A DNA stretch of 51,549 nucleotides from an uncultured Anaerolineae bacterium (GCA_938005675.1 CALKXH010000074.1:1-51549); one strand, 5' to 3'. Shown: positions 35,971 to 44,501, counted from the stretch's first letter. Notes: a model not told the origin generated them from the letters alone. Numbers and translations: made by a program.

Positions 35971-36082
35971 TACGAAAGCTCCCTGTGAACCTGTCAGAAC
36001 GAGTGTTTATGCCGCGCCGACTCACGCTCAAGCGCCGCGCGGGGCGCCCGAGAGGTGCGTTTGGCGCACAAAGACTTCCTAA

Positions 36083-36111
36083 AGTGTAAACTGAGCGGCT
36101 GACAATTGCAA
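36083..36111 (-). promoter_or_regulatory. Sigma-70-type promoter of atpAGDC
   Basis: On the minus strand TTGCAA (36111-36106), 17 bp, TACACT (36088-36083). It predicts a leader of about 105 nt before atpA. This supports atpA as a true first gene. Confidence 0.55.
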
Positions 36112-36159
36112 TTCTCAGCTCTGGATAGCCCCGTTGGGCGCGCCACGCCCTTTTCAGGC

Positions 36160-36188
36160 TTGACGCGCCCGACGCACTCTGCTAAACT
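36160..36188 (+). promoter_or_regulatory. Sigma-70-type promoter of tRNA-Glu
   Basis: TTGACG (36160-36165), 17 bp, TAAACT (36183-36188). The start of transcription would be around 36195, about 16 nt before the mature tRNA. It is divergent from the atp promoter. Confidence 0.75.
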
Positions 36189-36210
36189 TGCACGAGTTAG
36201 CCCTCAACGC

Positions 36211-36283
36211 GCCCCTATCGTCTAGCGGTCTAGGACGCGGCCCTTTCAAGGCTGAAACCGGGGTTCGAGTCCCCGTAGGGGCA
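36211..36283 (+). tRNA. tRNA-Glu (anticodon UUC)
   Basis: 73 nt with a complete cloverleaf. Acceptor GCCCCTA / TAGGGGC pairs fully; the anticodon arm is CGGCC-CTTTCAA-GGCTG with anticodon TTC; the T arm is CGGGG-TTCGAGT-CCCCG. The discriminator is A at 36283 and no CCA is encoded. It is a single-gene unit with its own promoter and terminator. Confidence 0.97.
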
Positions 36284-36289
36284 CTACAT

Positions 36290-36317
36290 GCGCTGCACTT
36301 TTGCGTGCGGCGCTTTT
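36290..36317 (+). terminator. Intrinsic terminator of tRNA-Glu
   Basis: 9-bp stem gcgctgcac / gtgcggcgc (one T-G pair) with a 6-nt loop, then TTTT (36314-36317), 7 nt after the tRNA. Confidence 0.8.
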
Positions 36318-36342
36318 GTTGTATAGAGCAGGGCGCTCAGGC

Positions 36343-36371
36343 TTGCCGTTCGGCGCGAAATGTGGCATAAC
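36343..36371 (+). promoter_or_regulatory. Sigma-70-type promoter of the metG leader
   Basis: TTGCCG (36343-36348), 17 bp, CATAAC (36366-36371). It predicts a leader of about 170 nt before the metG start at 36547. Confidence 0.5.
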
Positions 36372-36377
36372 TAGCCC

Positions 36378-36502
36378 TATGGAGCGATTCGCCACACGAA
36401 TGCCGACCGATCATAGGCAGCCTGCCCTCGCAGCGCCCTGAGGCGTTGCGCCGCCGCGCTCGTGCTGCCCGACAACCGCTGATCTTCGGCGGTTGTTGTT
36501 TT
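36378..36502 (+). promoter_or_regulatory. Structured metG leader with intrinsic terminator (attenuator or small RNA)
   Basis: The leader folds locally: ctatg (36377-36381) with catag (36412-36416), attcg/cgaat inside it, and cagcgcc/ggcgttg at 36431-36448. It ends in a terminator: 11-bp stem acaaccgctga / tcggcggttgt (36472-36482, 36486-36496) and tgtttt, 44 bp before metG. An alternative helix ccgccg (36451-36456) with cggcgg (36487-36492) would break the terminator. CATAGGC occurs twice, at 36412 and at 36522 just before the metG ribosome site. The T-box signature AGGGTGGNACCGCG is absent. Confidence 0.55.
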
Positions 36503-36546
36503 AAGGGGCGCTGTGGCACTGCATAGGCTGGAAAGGAAGACCGACC

Positions 36547-38364
36547 TTGTCCGAATACATCCACGTCTCGGTGGCTTGGCCCTACGCCAACGGCGATCTG
36601 CACGTCGGGCATATGGCGGGCGCCTACCTGCCCGCCGATATCTTCGCGCGCTACCATCGGCTGAAGGGCAACCGCGTGCTGATGGTCAGCGGCTCGGATT
36701 CGCACGGCACGCCCATCCTGATCGAGGCGGATAAACGTGGCATGACGGCGCGCGCGCTCTTTGAGTACTATCACGGGCGCTTCCTGCAAACTTTGAAGGC
36801 GTGCGGCATCAGCTACGACCTGTTCACCCACACCGATACCGAGAATCATCATCGCATCGCGCAGGACATCTTCCGCACTCTGCATCAGCGCGGCTACCTC
36901 TACCGCCAGACCCAGCGCCAGCTCTACAGCGAGACCGAACAGCGCTTCCTGCCCGACCGCTTCGTCGAAGGCACTTGCCCCAAGTGCGGCTATCCCAACG
37001 CGCGCGGCGATCAGTGCGATAACTGCGGCAGCCTGCTCGATGCCCTTGAGCTGATCAACCCGCGCAGCAAAACCGACGGCAGCACGCCCGTCGTGCGCGA
37101 GACTGAGCACTTCTTCCTCAACCTCGCCGCCTTCATCCCGCAACTGACGGCTTACCTCGCCGAAGGCAAGGCGCATTGGCGCCCGAACGTCTTGGCGCTC
37201 TCGCGCAACAAGGTGGCAGATTTGGTCGGGCGCCCGATCACGCGCGACATCGATTGGGGCATCCCCGTGCCGGTGGCGGGCTACGAGAGCAAGCGCATGT
37301 ACGTCTGGTTCGAGGCGGTCATGGGCTACTTCACAGCCAGCATCGAGTGGGCGCACAACACGGGTCAGGCGGAGGCGTGGCGGGCGTGGTGGTACAATCC
37401 GAGCGCCAAGAGCTTCTACTTCATGGGCAAGGATAATATCGAGTTTCATACGATCATTTGGCCCGCTGAGCTGCTCGGCATTGACGGACTCTACGCCGCC
37501 GAAGGCGACTCGACGCCCATCAACCTGCCCTACGACGTGCCCGCTAACGAATTCATGAACATCGAGGGGCAGAAGTTCAGCAAGAGCCGCAACTGGGCGG
37601 TCTGGATGCCCGATATCCTGACCCGCTACGATCCCGACGCCATCCGCTACGCCATCGCCGCCGCCCTGCCTGAGAGCAAAGACGCCGATTGGAGCTGGGC
37701 GGAGTTCGTCACGCGCAACAACAACGAGCTGGTGGCGGCGTGGGGCAATCTGGTCAATCGGATGCTCGGCTTCGCCCGCAAGCACTTCGAGGGCGTTGTG
37801 CCGCAGCCGAGCGCCCTAACTGAAGACGATCGCGCCATCTTGGCGCTCTCAGAGGGCGCCTTTGAGCGCGTCGGGGAGCTGATCGAGGCGGTCAAGCTGC
37901 GCGCCGCGCTGGGCGAGGCGATGGCGCTCGTGCGCGAGACGAACGCCTACCTCGACCGCCGCGCGCCGTGGAAGCGCATCAAGGAAGACCGTCAGGATGC
38001 GGCGACCGCCGTCTACACGGTGCTGCGCGTGATCGATAACCTGAAAATCCTACTAGCGCCGTTCTTGCCCTTCAGCGCGCAGCGTCTGCACGAGTACTTG
38101 GGCTACGACGGGCAGCTCTTCGGCGAGCTGAGCATCCGCGAATACGCCGAGTCGGAGCGCAGCCACGCCGCGCTGGTCTACGACGGGACGCACGCCATCG
38201 GGCGCTGGCAGGTTAGCCAATTGCCCGTCGGTCAGGCGCTGCGCGAGCCCGCGCCGCTCTTCAAAAAGCTGGGCGCCACGCCCGCCGAGGAGGCGGCGAT
38301 CATCGAAGCTGAGCGAGCGCGGCTCGGTCAGCCCTACGAAGAAGTGCCAATCGAGTCCGTGTGA
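36547..38364 (+). CDS. metG: Methionine--tRNA ligase
   Basis: Class I aminoacyl-tRNA synthetase charging tRNA-Met. 605 residues. Signature loops HVGH (19-22) and KFSKS are present, and the zinc knuckle is CPKCGYPNARGDQCDNCG, making it the four-Cys type. The C-terminal tRNA-binding Trbp111-like domain of longer enzymes is absent. The start is TTG at 36547 after GAAAGGAAG; the N-terminus agrees with the family (S-E-Y-I-H-V-S-V-A-W-P-Y-A-N-G-D). A leader with a terminator precedes it. A membrane thioredoxin-like gene follows 7 bp later. Confidence 0.97.
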   Translation: MSEYIHVSVAWPYANGDLHVGHMAGAYLPADIFARYHRLKGNRVLMVSGSDSHGTPILIEADKRGMTARALFEYYHGRFLQTLKACGISYDLFTHTDTENHHRIAQDIFRTLHQRGYLYRQTQRQLYSETEQRFLPDRFVEGTCPKCGYPNARGDQCDNCGSLLDALELINPRSKTDGSTPVVRETEHFFLNLAAFIPQLTAYLAEGKAHWRPNVLALSRNKVADLVGRPITRDIDWGIPVPVAGYESKRMYVWFEAVMGYFTASIEWAHNTGQAEAWRAWWYNPSAKSFYFMGKDNIEFHTIIWPAELLGIDGLYAAEGDSTPINLPYDVPANEFMNIEGQKFSKSRNWAVWMPDILTRYDPDAIRYAIAAALPESKDADWSWAEFVTRNNNELVAAWGNLVNRMLGFARKHFEGVVPQPSALTEDDRAILALSEGAFERVGELIEAVKLRAALGEAMALVRETNAYLDRRAPWKRIKEDRQDAATAVYTVLRVIDNLKILLAPFLPFSAQRLHEYLGYDGQLFGELSIREYAESERSHAALVYDGTHAIGRWQVSQLPVGQALREPAPLFKKLGATPAEEAAIIEAERARLGQPYEEVPIESV

Positions 38365-38371
38365 GGGATGT

Positions 38372-38857
38372 ATGTCCTTTTTCAACCAGTTCTCGTTCGT
38401 GATGATGTCGGTTGTGGTGCTGATCGGGGCGGGCGCCTTGCTGTGGAGCGCCAAGCGCGCGCCCGCTCTGCTGCGGATAGGCGCTTGGCTCGCCGCGCTG
38501 GCGGGACTGGTCATCTTTTGGTCGGCGACGCGCCCGCTTGATACGCCTGAGATCGACAGCCTATCGAACTTTGAGGCGCGCTTGGGGAATGGCACGCCCG
38601 TCGTGCTTGAGCTGTACTCGGAGTACTGCTTGGGCTGCATGGCGCAGAGCAGCGCCGTCGATGCCCTTGAGAGCGCGCTGGGCGAGCGGGCAGCCGTGCT
38701 GCGCCTGAGCATTCACACAGAGGTCGGCAGGGCGCTATGGGTACGCTATCAGGGCGAGATCACGCCGACCTTCATCATCTTTGACGGCGAAGGGCGCGAG
38801 GTGCGCCGCACCAACGCCGTGCCCTCGGCTGCTCTCGTGCTGGGCGAGACGCCTTAG
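38372..38857 (+). CDS. Membrane-anchored thioredoxin-like protein
   Basis: 161 residues. Two hydrophobic segments at about 7-25 and 34-52 anchor a thioredoxin fold with the active site YSEYCLGCMAQ (CxxC) and the cis-Pro region EITPTFIIFDGEGRE. It is likely an extracytoplasmic thiol-disulfide protein (CcmG/TlpA or DsbE-like; exact role open). It begins 7 bp after metG and ends 1 bp from the convergent recR. Confidence 0.8.
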   Translation: MSFFNQFSFVMMSVVVLIGAGALLWSAKRAPALLRIGAWLAALAGLVIFWSATRPLDTPEIDSLSNFEARLGNGTPVVLELYSEYCLGCMAQSSAVDALESALGERAAVLRLSIHTEVGRALWVRYQGEITPTFIIFDGEGREVRRTNAVPSAALVLGETP

Positions 38858-38858
38858 C

Positions 38859-39467
38859 CTACCATGCCTGCCGACCTTGCAACGCCCGCGTGAGCGTGAC
38901 GGCATCGGCGTATTCAAGGTCGGCGCCATTGGGCAAGCCGCGCGCGAGGCGAGTCAGGCGCGGACGCAGACTTGCCGCCTCCAGCTCGCCTCGGATGTAC
39001 GCAGCAGTGGCATCGCCCTCCAGATTGGCGTTGAGGGCGAGGATCAACTCGGCAATGCCATCCGTCTGCACGCGCTTGATCAGCTCGCGGATTTTCAGCT
39101 GATCGGGTCCGATGCCCTCACGTGGCGAGATCACGCCGTGCAGGACGTGGTAGCGCCCGTTGAAGCTGCCCGTGCGCTCCATCGCCAGCACATCGAGCGG
39201 CTCCTCCACGACCATGACTTGGCTTGCATCGCGCGTCGGGTCGGCGCAGAGGGCGCACGGCTCTTCTTCGGTGATGTTGAAGCAGATCGGGCAGAGGCGC
39301 GTCTTGGTCTTCAGCTCGAGGATGGCTTGCGCCAAGTTCTCCGAGACTCTATCGGGCGCGCGCAGCAAAAAGTAAGTCAGGCGCGAGGCAGTTTTATTGC
39401 CCACGCCCGGCAACTGAGCGAATGCCTCGATCAGGCGCGTGACGGAAGCGGGGATCGCTTTACTCAT
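38859..39467 (-). CDS. recR: Recombination mediator RecR
   Basis: Works with RecO (and RecF) to load RecA on single-stranded gaps. 202 residues, normal. N-terminal HhH LPGVGNKTASRLTYFLL, the zinc knuckle with Cys59, 62, 71 and 74 (CPICFNITEEEPCALC), and the Toprim region VMVVEEPLDVLAMERTG. It is the third gene of dnaX-ybaB-recR, the classic order. Confidence 0.96.
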   Translation of the reverse strand: MSKAIPASVTRLIEAFAQLPGVGNKTASRLTYFLLRAPDRVSENLAQAILELKTKTRLCPICFNITEEEPCALCADPTRDASQVMVVEEPLDVLAMERTGSFNGRYHVLHGVISPREGIGPDQLKIRELIKRVQTDGIAELILALNANLEGDATAAYIRGELEAASLRPRLTRLARGLPNGADLEYADAVTLTRALQGRQAW

Positions 39468-39477
39468 GCAGCTCAGC

Positions 39478-39864
39478 TCAGCCGCCCAGCAAGCCGCTCA
39501 GACCGCCGCTCAACATGCCGCCCATGCCGCCACTGACCGCTTCCATGCGCTCGGCAGCGCGCTGTTGGCTCTGTTCAATCGCCTGATTGACGGCGACGAC
39601 TAGCAAATCCTGCAGATCGCTGACCCATTCGGGGTCGCTGGTATCGAGCAGCTCAGGCTTGATGGTGATCGACTTCACGCGCTGATGCCCGCTGATGACC
39701 ACCGTGATGGCGCCGCCCGCCGCTTGCACTTCGAGCAGCTCTTCGGCAAGTGCCTCTTGCGCCTTGACCATATCCTCTTGCATCTTCTGCAGCTGCTTGA
39801 GCATCGCGTTGGGATTGGCGCCCATGCCCGCTCCGCCGAAGTTGCTGCCGCGTCGTTTTGCCAT
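39478..39864 (-). CDS. ybaB: Nucleoid-associated protein, YbaB/EbfC family
   Basis: 128 residues. The typical coiled N-terminal helix (AMLKQLQKMQEDMVKAQEALAEELLEV) and sheet (GAITVVISGHQRVKSITIKPELL) of the dimeric DNA-binding fold are seen. A Gly/Met-rich C-terminal tail follows. It sits between dnaX and recR. Confidence 0.95.
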   Translation of the reverse strand: MAKRRGSNFGGAGMGANPNAMLKQLQKMQEDMVKAQEALAEELLEVQAAGGAITVVISGHQRVKSITIKPELLDTSDPEWVSDLQDLLVVAVNQAIEQSQQRAAERMEAVSGGMGGMLSGGLSGLLGG

Positions 39865-39867
39865 AGC

Positions 39868-41430
39868 TCAATCCTCTCCTTCGCTCTCTTCAATGGCGAT
39901 TGCGCCACTCTCCAGGTGCTCACGCACGATGGGATCATCCAACATTATAGCATGTTCGGCGCTATCTGTGCCGTTGCGCACCACCACTTTGATGTTGACA
40001 GGCGTGCCGAGCGCCGCCGTGAGAGTCTTGATCAGGGCGCGCTGCTTGGCGGGGTCGTTATCGATGTGCTTTTTCGCCCAGTCCTCTTTGACGGCGATTG
40101 TCACCAGTCGATCTTGGACGCGGTAGGGCGTGGCAGCGGATTGGTTCAACAAAGCGCCCAGCGGGCGCAGCTCCTGCCCGATCTGCGCCAAGACGCTCTG
40201 CCAGACGGCTTTGACCTTGCTGAGGGTGATGGGCGCGCTCGCCGCAGCCGGATCGGGCGCGGGCGGCGCACTTTCGGGGACGGCGGGCGGCGCGGCGGGC
40301 TTGGGCGCGCGCTGAGGGGCGCTCGGCGCGGGCGCGCTCTCGGCGGGCAGGGGACGCGTGCTCTCGATCAGCGCCAACTCTAGAGGCAACTGAGGCTGCC
40401 AGCCGCTGCGCAGCTCGCTCAGAGCGCTGTTGAAAGCGCGGATGGCGCGCAGGAGCAGCTCGCGGTTGGCTTGAGCGGCTTGCTCTCCCAGCACCGCCCG
40501 ACGTTCCTCGCTGGTCTCCACCAAGTTGGCGCCGCCGACGTGCGTCAGCAAGAGTTGGCGCAAATGCTCGATGATCTGCCGTCCGAATTGGGCGGGATCG
40601 GCGCCTTCGGCGAGGGCAGTCGCGATGACATCTAAGCCGTCGGCGGGGTTGTTGCTCAGGATCGCCTGAGCCAACTTGCTGACGAGGCGGCTGTTCGCCG
40701 TGCCGAGCAGCTGCTCCGCCATCTCCAGCGTGATGCGCTCGGCAGGCGCGGCGATGAGCTGATCGAGCAAGCTGATGCTATCGCGCACGCTGCCCGTGCC
40801 TTGCTGCGCGATCAGCTCCAACGCGGCGCGCTCAATTTCCACGCCCTCCGACCGAGCGATTCGGTCGAGGCGCTCGACCACATCCTTGAGCGAGACGCGC
40901 CTGAACTCGAAGTTGAGCGAGCGGCTGCGGATGGTGGGCGGCACTTTATCGAGTTCGGTGGTCGCCAGCACGAAAATGACGTGTGGCGGCGGCTCTTCGA
41001 GCGTTTTGAGCAGCGCGTCGAAGGCGGCGCCGGAGAAACGATGGACTTCGTCCACGATGTAGACCTTATAGCGCCCTTCAGAGGGCGCGAAGGCGACTTT
41101 CTCGCGCAGATCGCGCACGTCGTCCACGCCGTTGTTGCTGGCGGCGTCGATCTCGATCAGATCGAGGAAGCGCCCCTCGTTGATGGCGACGCAGTGGCGG
41201 CATTCGTTGCAGGGGCGCGCCTGCGGATCGGGGTGCAGGCAGTTGACCGCCTTGGCGAGGATGCGCGCCATAGTCGTCTTGCCGGTGCCGCGCGGTCCGT
41301 TGAACAGGTAGGCGTGGCGCAGGCGGTTCTGCGCGATGGCATTGCGCAGCGTCCGCGTGATGTGCGTCTGCCCGATGATCTCGTCAAAGCCGCGCGGACG
41401 CCACTTCAAGTACAGCGCTTGCTCAGACAC
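39868..41430 (-). CDS. dnaX: DNA polymerase III subunit gamma/tau
   Basis: Clamp-loader subunit. 520 residues. Walker A GPRGTGKT (45-52), four Cys zinc module (CLHPDPQARPCNECRHC region), Walker B-type VYIVDEVHRFS (common form is DEVHMLS), sensor-1 FVLATTELDKVPPTI and the arginine-finger region SRSLNFEF. From residue 340 a Pro/Ala-rich linker leads to a C-terminal tau-like region. No slippery A-run typical of gamma/tau frameshifting is evident. It precedes ybaB and recR by 3 and 13 bp. Confidence 0.96.
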   Translation of the reverse strand: MSEQALYLKWRPRGFDEIIGQTHITRTLRNAIAQNRLRHAYLFNGPRGTGKTTMARILAKAVNCLHPDPQARPCNECRHCVAINEGRFLDLIEIDAASNNGVDDVRDLREKVAFAPSEGRYKVYIVDEVHRFSGAAFDALLKTLEEPPPHVIFVLATTELDKVPPTIRSRSLNFEFRRVSLKDVVERLDRIARSEGVEIERAALELIAQQGTGSVRDSISLLDQLIAAPAERITLEMAEQLLGTANSRLVSKLAQAILSNNPADGLDVIATALAEGADPAQFGRQIIEHLRQLLLTHVGGANLVETSEERRAVLGEQAAQANRELLLRAIRAFNSALSELRSGWQPQLPLELALIESTRPLPAESAPAPSAPQRAPKPAAPPAVPESAPPAPDPAAASAPITLSKVKAVWQSVLAQIGQELRPLGALLNQSAATPYRVQDRLVTIAVKEDWAKKHIDNDPAKQRALIKTLTAALGTPVNIKVVVRNGTDSAEHAIMLDDPIVREHLESGAIAIEESEGED

Positions 41431-41516
41431 TCGCTCAGACTCCTCAACTTGCCACGCTTCGAGATGCCTCGATTATAGCACAGGCGTCGGCGCGGCGGAG
41501 AGGCTCAAGCGGGCGC

Positions 41517-41993
41517 TCAACGTCCGAGCGCGACGGTCAGGATGATGGCGTCGTCGGTGATGCGCACGCGCTCTATGCGGTAGCGTCCGCCGATGCGCTC
41601 GTTGAGGTAGCTGCGCACCGCCCGATTGAGCGTCCCGCGCACCGTGCTGTTGAGCGTCGCCAACTGATCGGGGCTGAGCGGCGTGCCGTTGACGGTAGCG
41701 CTGATCGCCCGCCACGACAGGCGTCCATCTCGCAGGCTAGGTTGCCAGACCGAGACCGTGTTCAGAGTCAGCCCTTGGTAGACGACCCGCGCGCTCAGGA
41801 CGGCGCGCTCAGGCTGCAGATCGATGTTGAAGCTCCTGACCGAGCTGCGCAGCGAGGCGGGCAGAGGATAGGCGTTCAGCTCTTGCTCCGTGATGGTGTA
41901 GGTGGCGTTGCCCTGCGCGTTGAGGGAGAGCGGGGCGGCGAAAAGGGCAGCTATCAGCCCAACAAGGCACAACAAGGCGAGCAGACGTCTCAT
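41517..41993 (-). CDS. Exported protein, paralog of the adjacent upstream gene
   Basis: 158 residues with a signal peptide (MRRLLALLCLVGLIAALFAAPLSLNAQG). The start at 41993 is fixed by a strong AGGAGGT site 8 bp upstream. The mature part aligns with the upstream neighbour: (T)ITEQELN / TIAEADLN at the start, FNIDLQP / FTVDLQP, DGRLSWRAISATVNG / QGRFSWTVERSAVNS, LATLN / LDTLN and a final RIT...ILTV / ITEEAIEISI. No known family is recognised. It is the third gene of the DUF3352 operon. Confidence 0.75.
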   Translation of the reverse strand: MRRLLALLCLVGLIAALFAAPLSLNAQGNATYTITEQELNAYPLPASLRSSVRSFNIDLQPERAVLSARVVYQGLTLNTVSVWQPSLRDGRLSWRAISATVNGTPLSPDQLATLNSTVRGTLNRAVRSYLNERIGGRYRIERVRITDDAIILTVALGR

Positions 41994-42016
41994 AATCAGA
42001 CCTCCTAGCACTAGAC

Positions 42017-42502
42017 TCAGCGGCTGCGCTCAATCGAGATTTCGATAGCCTCTTCGGTGATGGCGAATTGCTTGATGTTCTGCGAATGAAGCCAGATTCG
42101 TCGCGTCCTGTAGGCATGATCGACGATGATGTCCTCCAGCAGGCGCTGCGTGGCCAGATTGAGCGTATCTAAGTCGGTCGGTCTGATCAACAGCGAGTTG
42201 ACGGCGCTGCGCTCAACCGTCCAGCTGAAGCGCCCTTGCTCATCGGGGGCGAGCGTCCAGAGCGTCATAACGCCGAATTGCCGCTCACTGACGCTGAACG
42301 TGACATCCGTGAAAATGTGATCGGGCTGCAGGTCGACTGTGAAGTTGGCGAATCGGAAGCGCACGCGCTCGATCAGGGGCGAGGTATTCAGGTCGGCTTC
42401 AGCAATGGTGAGGGTGAGGGTCTCTTGGGCGGCGAGCGGCTGAGGGAGCAGTGTAGCAAGCGCGATTATAACACTAACCAACCATCGAGATAAACGACAC
42501 AT
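42017..42502 (-). CDS. Exported protein, paralog of the adjacent downstream gene
   Basis: 161 residues. Signal peptide CRLSRWLVSVIIALATLLPQPLAAQE. Start 42502 is set by GGGAGGT 9 bp upstream. The mature domain is beta-rich and shares the pattern of its neighbour (VDLQP, GRFSW, TLN, DAIL/EAIEISI), so the two arose by duplication. It lies 70 bp after the DUF3352 gene and 23 bp before the paralog. Possibly acts with that exported protein at the cell surface (inference). Confidence 0.75.
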   Translation of the reverse strand: MCRLSRWLVSVIIALATLLPQPLAAQETLTLTIAEADLNTSPLIERVRFRFANFTVDLQPDHIFTDVTFSVSERQFGVMTLWTLAPDEQGRFSWTVERSAVNSLLIRPTDLDTLNLATQRLLEDIIVDHAYRTRRIWLHSQNIKQFAITEEAIEISIERSR

Positions 42503-42572
42503 CTCAGAAACCTCCCGTGCGGTGGGCAGATGCAAGCGCACCTGCCCCAGAACGGATGTTGCTTCAGGCGAG

Positions 42573-44291
42573 TTATTCGGGCAGAGTTATCACAGCCCGC
42601 CCGACCTGGAAGCCATCTTTGACGGCGAAGCTGATCGAGCTGCTGCTGAGCAGCTTGGCAAAGCCTTGCCACTGGGCGCGCACGCGCCTGAAGACATTCG
42701 CCCGATTGCTGAATGCATTGATGCTATCGCTAGCCGCCACGATCTCGCCGATCAGATTGAGCGTATCGCTGCCCATGTACCAAATCTGGAAGCTTTCGGG
42801 CAGTAGATACTGCGCCGACTCACGGTAGCCCGCCGCCGCCGAGAGACCCTCTGCGCCGCTCTGAACGTGCTTGGCAGCCGCGCCCGTGGCGAGGTAGAAG
42901 ACCGAGTCGGTGGCGCCGATGACCAGCTCGATGGGCGTCGTCAAGATGGGAACTTCGAAAGCTAGTGTGAAGTTGCCCTCGCCCTGCGTGAAGGTGATGG
43001 TGGGGTCGTTGCGCAAGCCGCTCTCGAAGATGGTCGCCAGCGCAGCGACCAACGCCGCCGCCTTATCGGGATCGGTCGCCTCGATCAGCAAGCCGAAGTC
43101 GTAGCCGACGAAGGGCAAGCGCAGGCGGAGATCGAGACCCAACTCAAAGATCGAGCGCTCTTGGGGCGTGTAAGCCACGAAGAGCGCCGCCTCGCCCGTC
43201 ATCCAGCTGAGGATGTCGTCGTTCAGATCGAGATTGAGCAAGAGGCGAATGGCGCTTTCAAGTTGCTGCAACCCCTGCTCGAAAGCGCGCAACTGCTCGC
43301 TATCTTGCGCCCCAAAGTTTGCGCGCAGCGTCCCGATCAGCACCTCGTAGTGATCCTTCAGGCTGTGTAGCTGCAACGAGAGGATCGTATTGGCGGGCAT
43401 GAAGCGCGCAAAGGCAGGATCGGTCGGCTGGGTGAGAGCCTGAACGCCGAAGCGCTCAGAGGCATCGCGGGTGGCGAAATCCAGCGTCAGCGAGCGCCCA
43501 TCGAGGATCGTCGCACCGATGGCGACGGGTTCAAGGTTTTGCCCGATCAAGTCGCGTTGGTCGGGCTGCAGCGCTTCGAGAGCCTGCTCTGAAAGCAGGC
43601 TCAGATCGGCGTAGACGAGGATGTTATAATCCTCAGACGGCAAAGCGCCGACGGTCTCTCGGAACTTCAGGTTGGTGTTGAGCTTGGCGGCGCGATTCTG
43701 CGCGCTTTGCACGCCCGCCTTCGTGCCGAGCAGCAACAGATTCTCAGTCACGCGCAATACGGTTGAATCGAAGCGTGATTCGTAGTCCGTGAAAGCGGGC
43801 GTGTTGGTCTTGGTGTAGCCACTTTGGTCAGTCAGACTCTCAAAAAGCGCCTCAACCGCCCCACGATTAGTGATTTGAACTGCCAGCAGAACTTCGCTCT
43901 CGAAGTCGTTGCTCGGATCGTCGTCAAACAACACCTCAGCCGAGCCGACGGCGAGAGCAGCATTATCGCCCAGCCACGCGCGGATCGTCGTTTGGAAGTC
44001 GCCGCCGAACGCCTGATCGAGCAGCTCAGGCAAGCTCAGGCGGATCAAGCTCGGCAGCGTGTCGTAGACTTTTTGCAGCAGGCTATCCAGCAAGGCGATG
44101 TAGTTATCATCCGTGCGCAGAGCGAAGAACACGACCGAGTCGATGGGCATCAGGGCAGCCATCGTCTCCACATCGGCTTGGGCGAGGGGTGAAAGATTGG
44201 TCGGCGGGCGCTGCGCTGAGATGGCGGCGGGGTTCAAGATGAGGGCGAGGATCAGGGCGATCAGGCACACAAACTTGATCGAACGGGACAT
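42573..44291 (-). CDS. DUF3352-family exported protein
   Basis: 572 residues. Signal peptide SRSIKFVCLIALILALILNPAAISAQ (start 44291; GGAGGAG 4 bp before it; the GTG at 44303 is less likely). The mature protein has the DUF3352 pattern: LMPIDSVVFFALRTDD, YILVYADLSLL and a repeat of long amphipathic helices with PANTILSLQLHSLKDHYE. Family proteins are exported and often described without a function. It heads the minus-strand operon with two exported paralogs, and its promoter is divergent from that of rpoD. A 14-bp palindrome lies 27 bp upstream of the start. Confidence 0.8.
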   Translation of the reverse strand: MSRSIKFVCLIALILALILNPAAISAQRPPTNLSPLAQADVETMAALMPIDSVVFFALRTDDNYIALLDSLLQKVYDTLPSLIRLSLPELLDQAFGGDFQTTIRAWLGDNAALAVGSAEVLFDDDPSNDFESEVLLAVQITNRGAVEALFESLTDQSGYTKTNTPAFTDYESRFDSTVLRVTENLLLLGTKAGVQSAQNRAAKLNTNLKFRETVGALPSEDYNILVYADLSLLSEQALEALQPDQRDLIGQNLEPVAIGATILDGRSLTLDFATRDASERFGVQALTQPTDPAFARFMPANTILSLQLHSLKDHYEVLIGTLRANFGAQDSEQLRAFEQGLQQLESAIRLLLNLDLNDDILSWMTGEAALFVAYTPQERSIFELGLDLRLRLPFVGYDFGLLIEATDPDKAAALVAALATIFESGLRNDPTITFTQGEGNFTLAFEVPILTTPIELVIGATDSVFYLATGAAAKHVQSGAEGLSAAAGYRESAQYLLPESFQIWYMGSDTLNLIGEIVAASDSINAFSNRANVFRRVRAQWQGFAKLLSSSSISFAVKDGFQVGRAVITLPE

Positions 44292-44317
44292 GGACTCCTC
44301 CACTTCACAAACGATAC

Positions 44318-44331
44318 TTCACATATGTGAA
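44318..44331. promoter_or_regulatory. 14-bp perfect palindrome, candidate operator
   Basis: TTCACATATGTGAA lies 27 bp upstream of the DUF3352 start, downstream of its promoter, where a bound dimer could block transcription or translation. Resembles operators of CRP/GntR/MarR-type dimers only loosely. Confidence 0.45.
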
Positions 44332-44463
44332 TACGCATAACTCGCGCGGTGTGTTGCGAAAGGGCGCAGATGCGGCGAAGTTCGGCGGAACAGTGACAAG
44401 GACAACGTGCGAGGCAAGCGACTACGCCCACCTCAGAGCGCATTTGTGCGAAATGCATGAGAC

Positions 44464-44492
44464 AGTATACCACTCGCTCGCGGCTGAGCCAA
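44464..44492 (-). promoter_or_regulatory. Sigma-70-type promoter of the DUF3352 operon
   Basis: On the minus strand TTGGCT (44492-44487), 17 bp, TATACT (44469-44464). Transcript start is predicted near 44457, at a small 6-bp hairpin. Confidence 0.5.
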
Positions 44493-44501
44493 TTCTAGGT
44501 C

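Noticed and set aside
36378-36546. T-box riboswitch in front of metG
   Set aside because: The conserved T-box sequence is missing, so only a generic attenuator is claimed.
36337-37785. 482-codon minus-strand frame opposite metG and its leader
   Set aside because: Shadow of metG; would also run through the metG leader and terminator.
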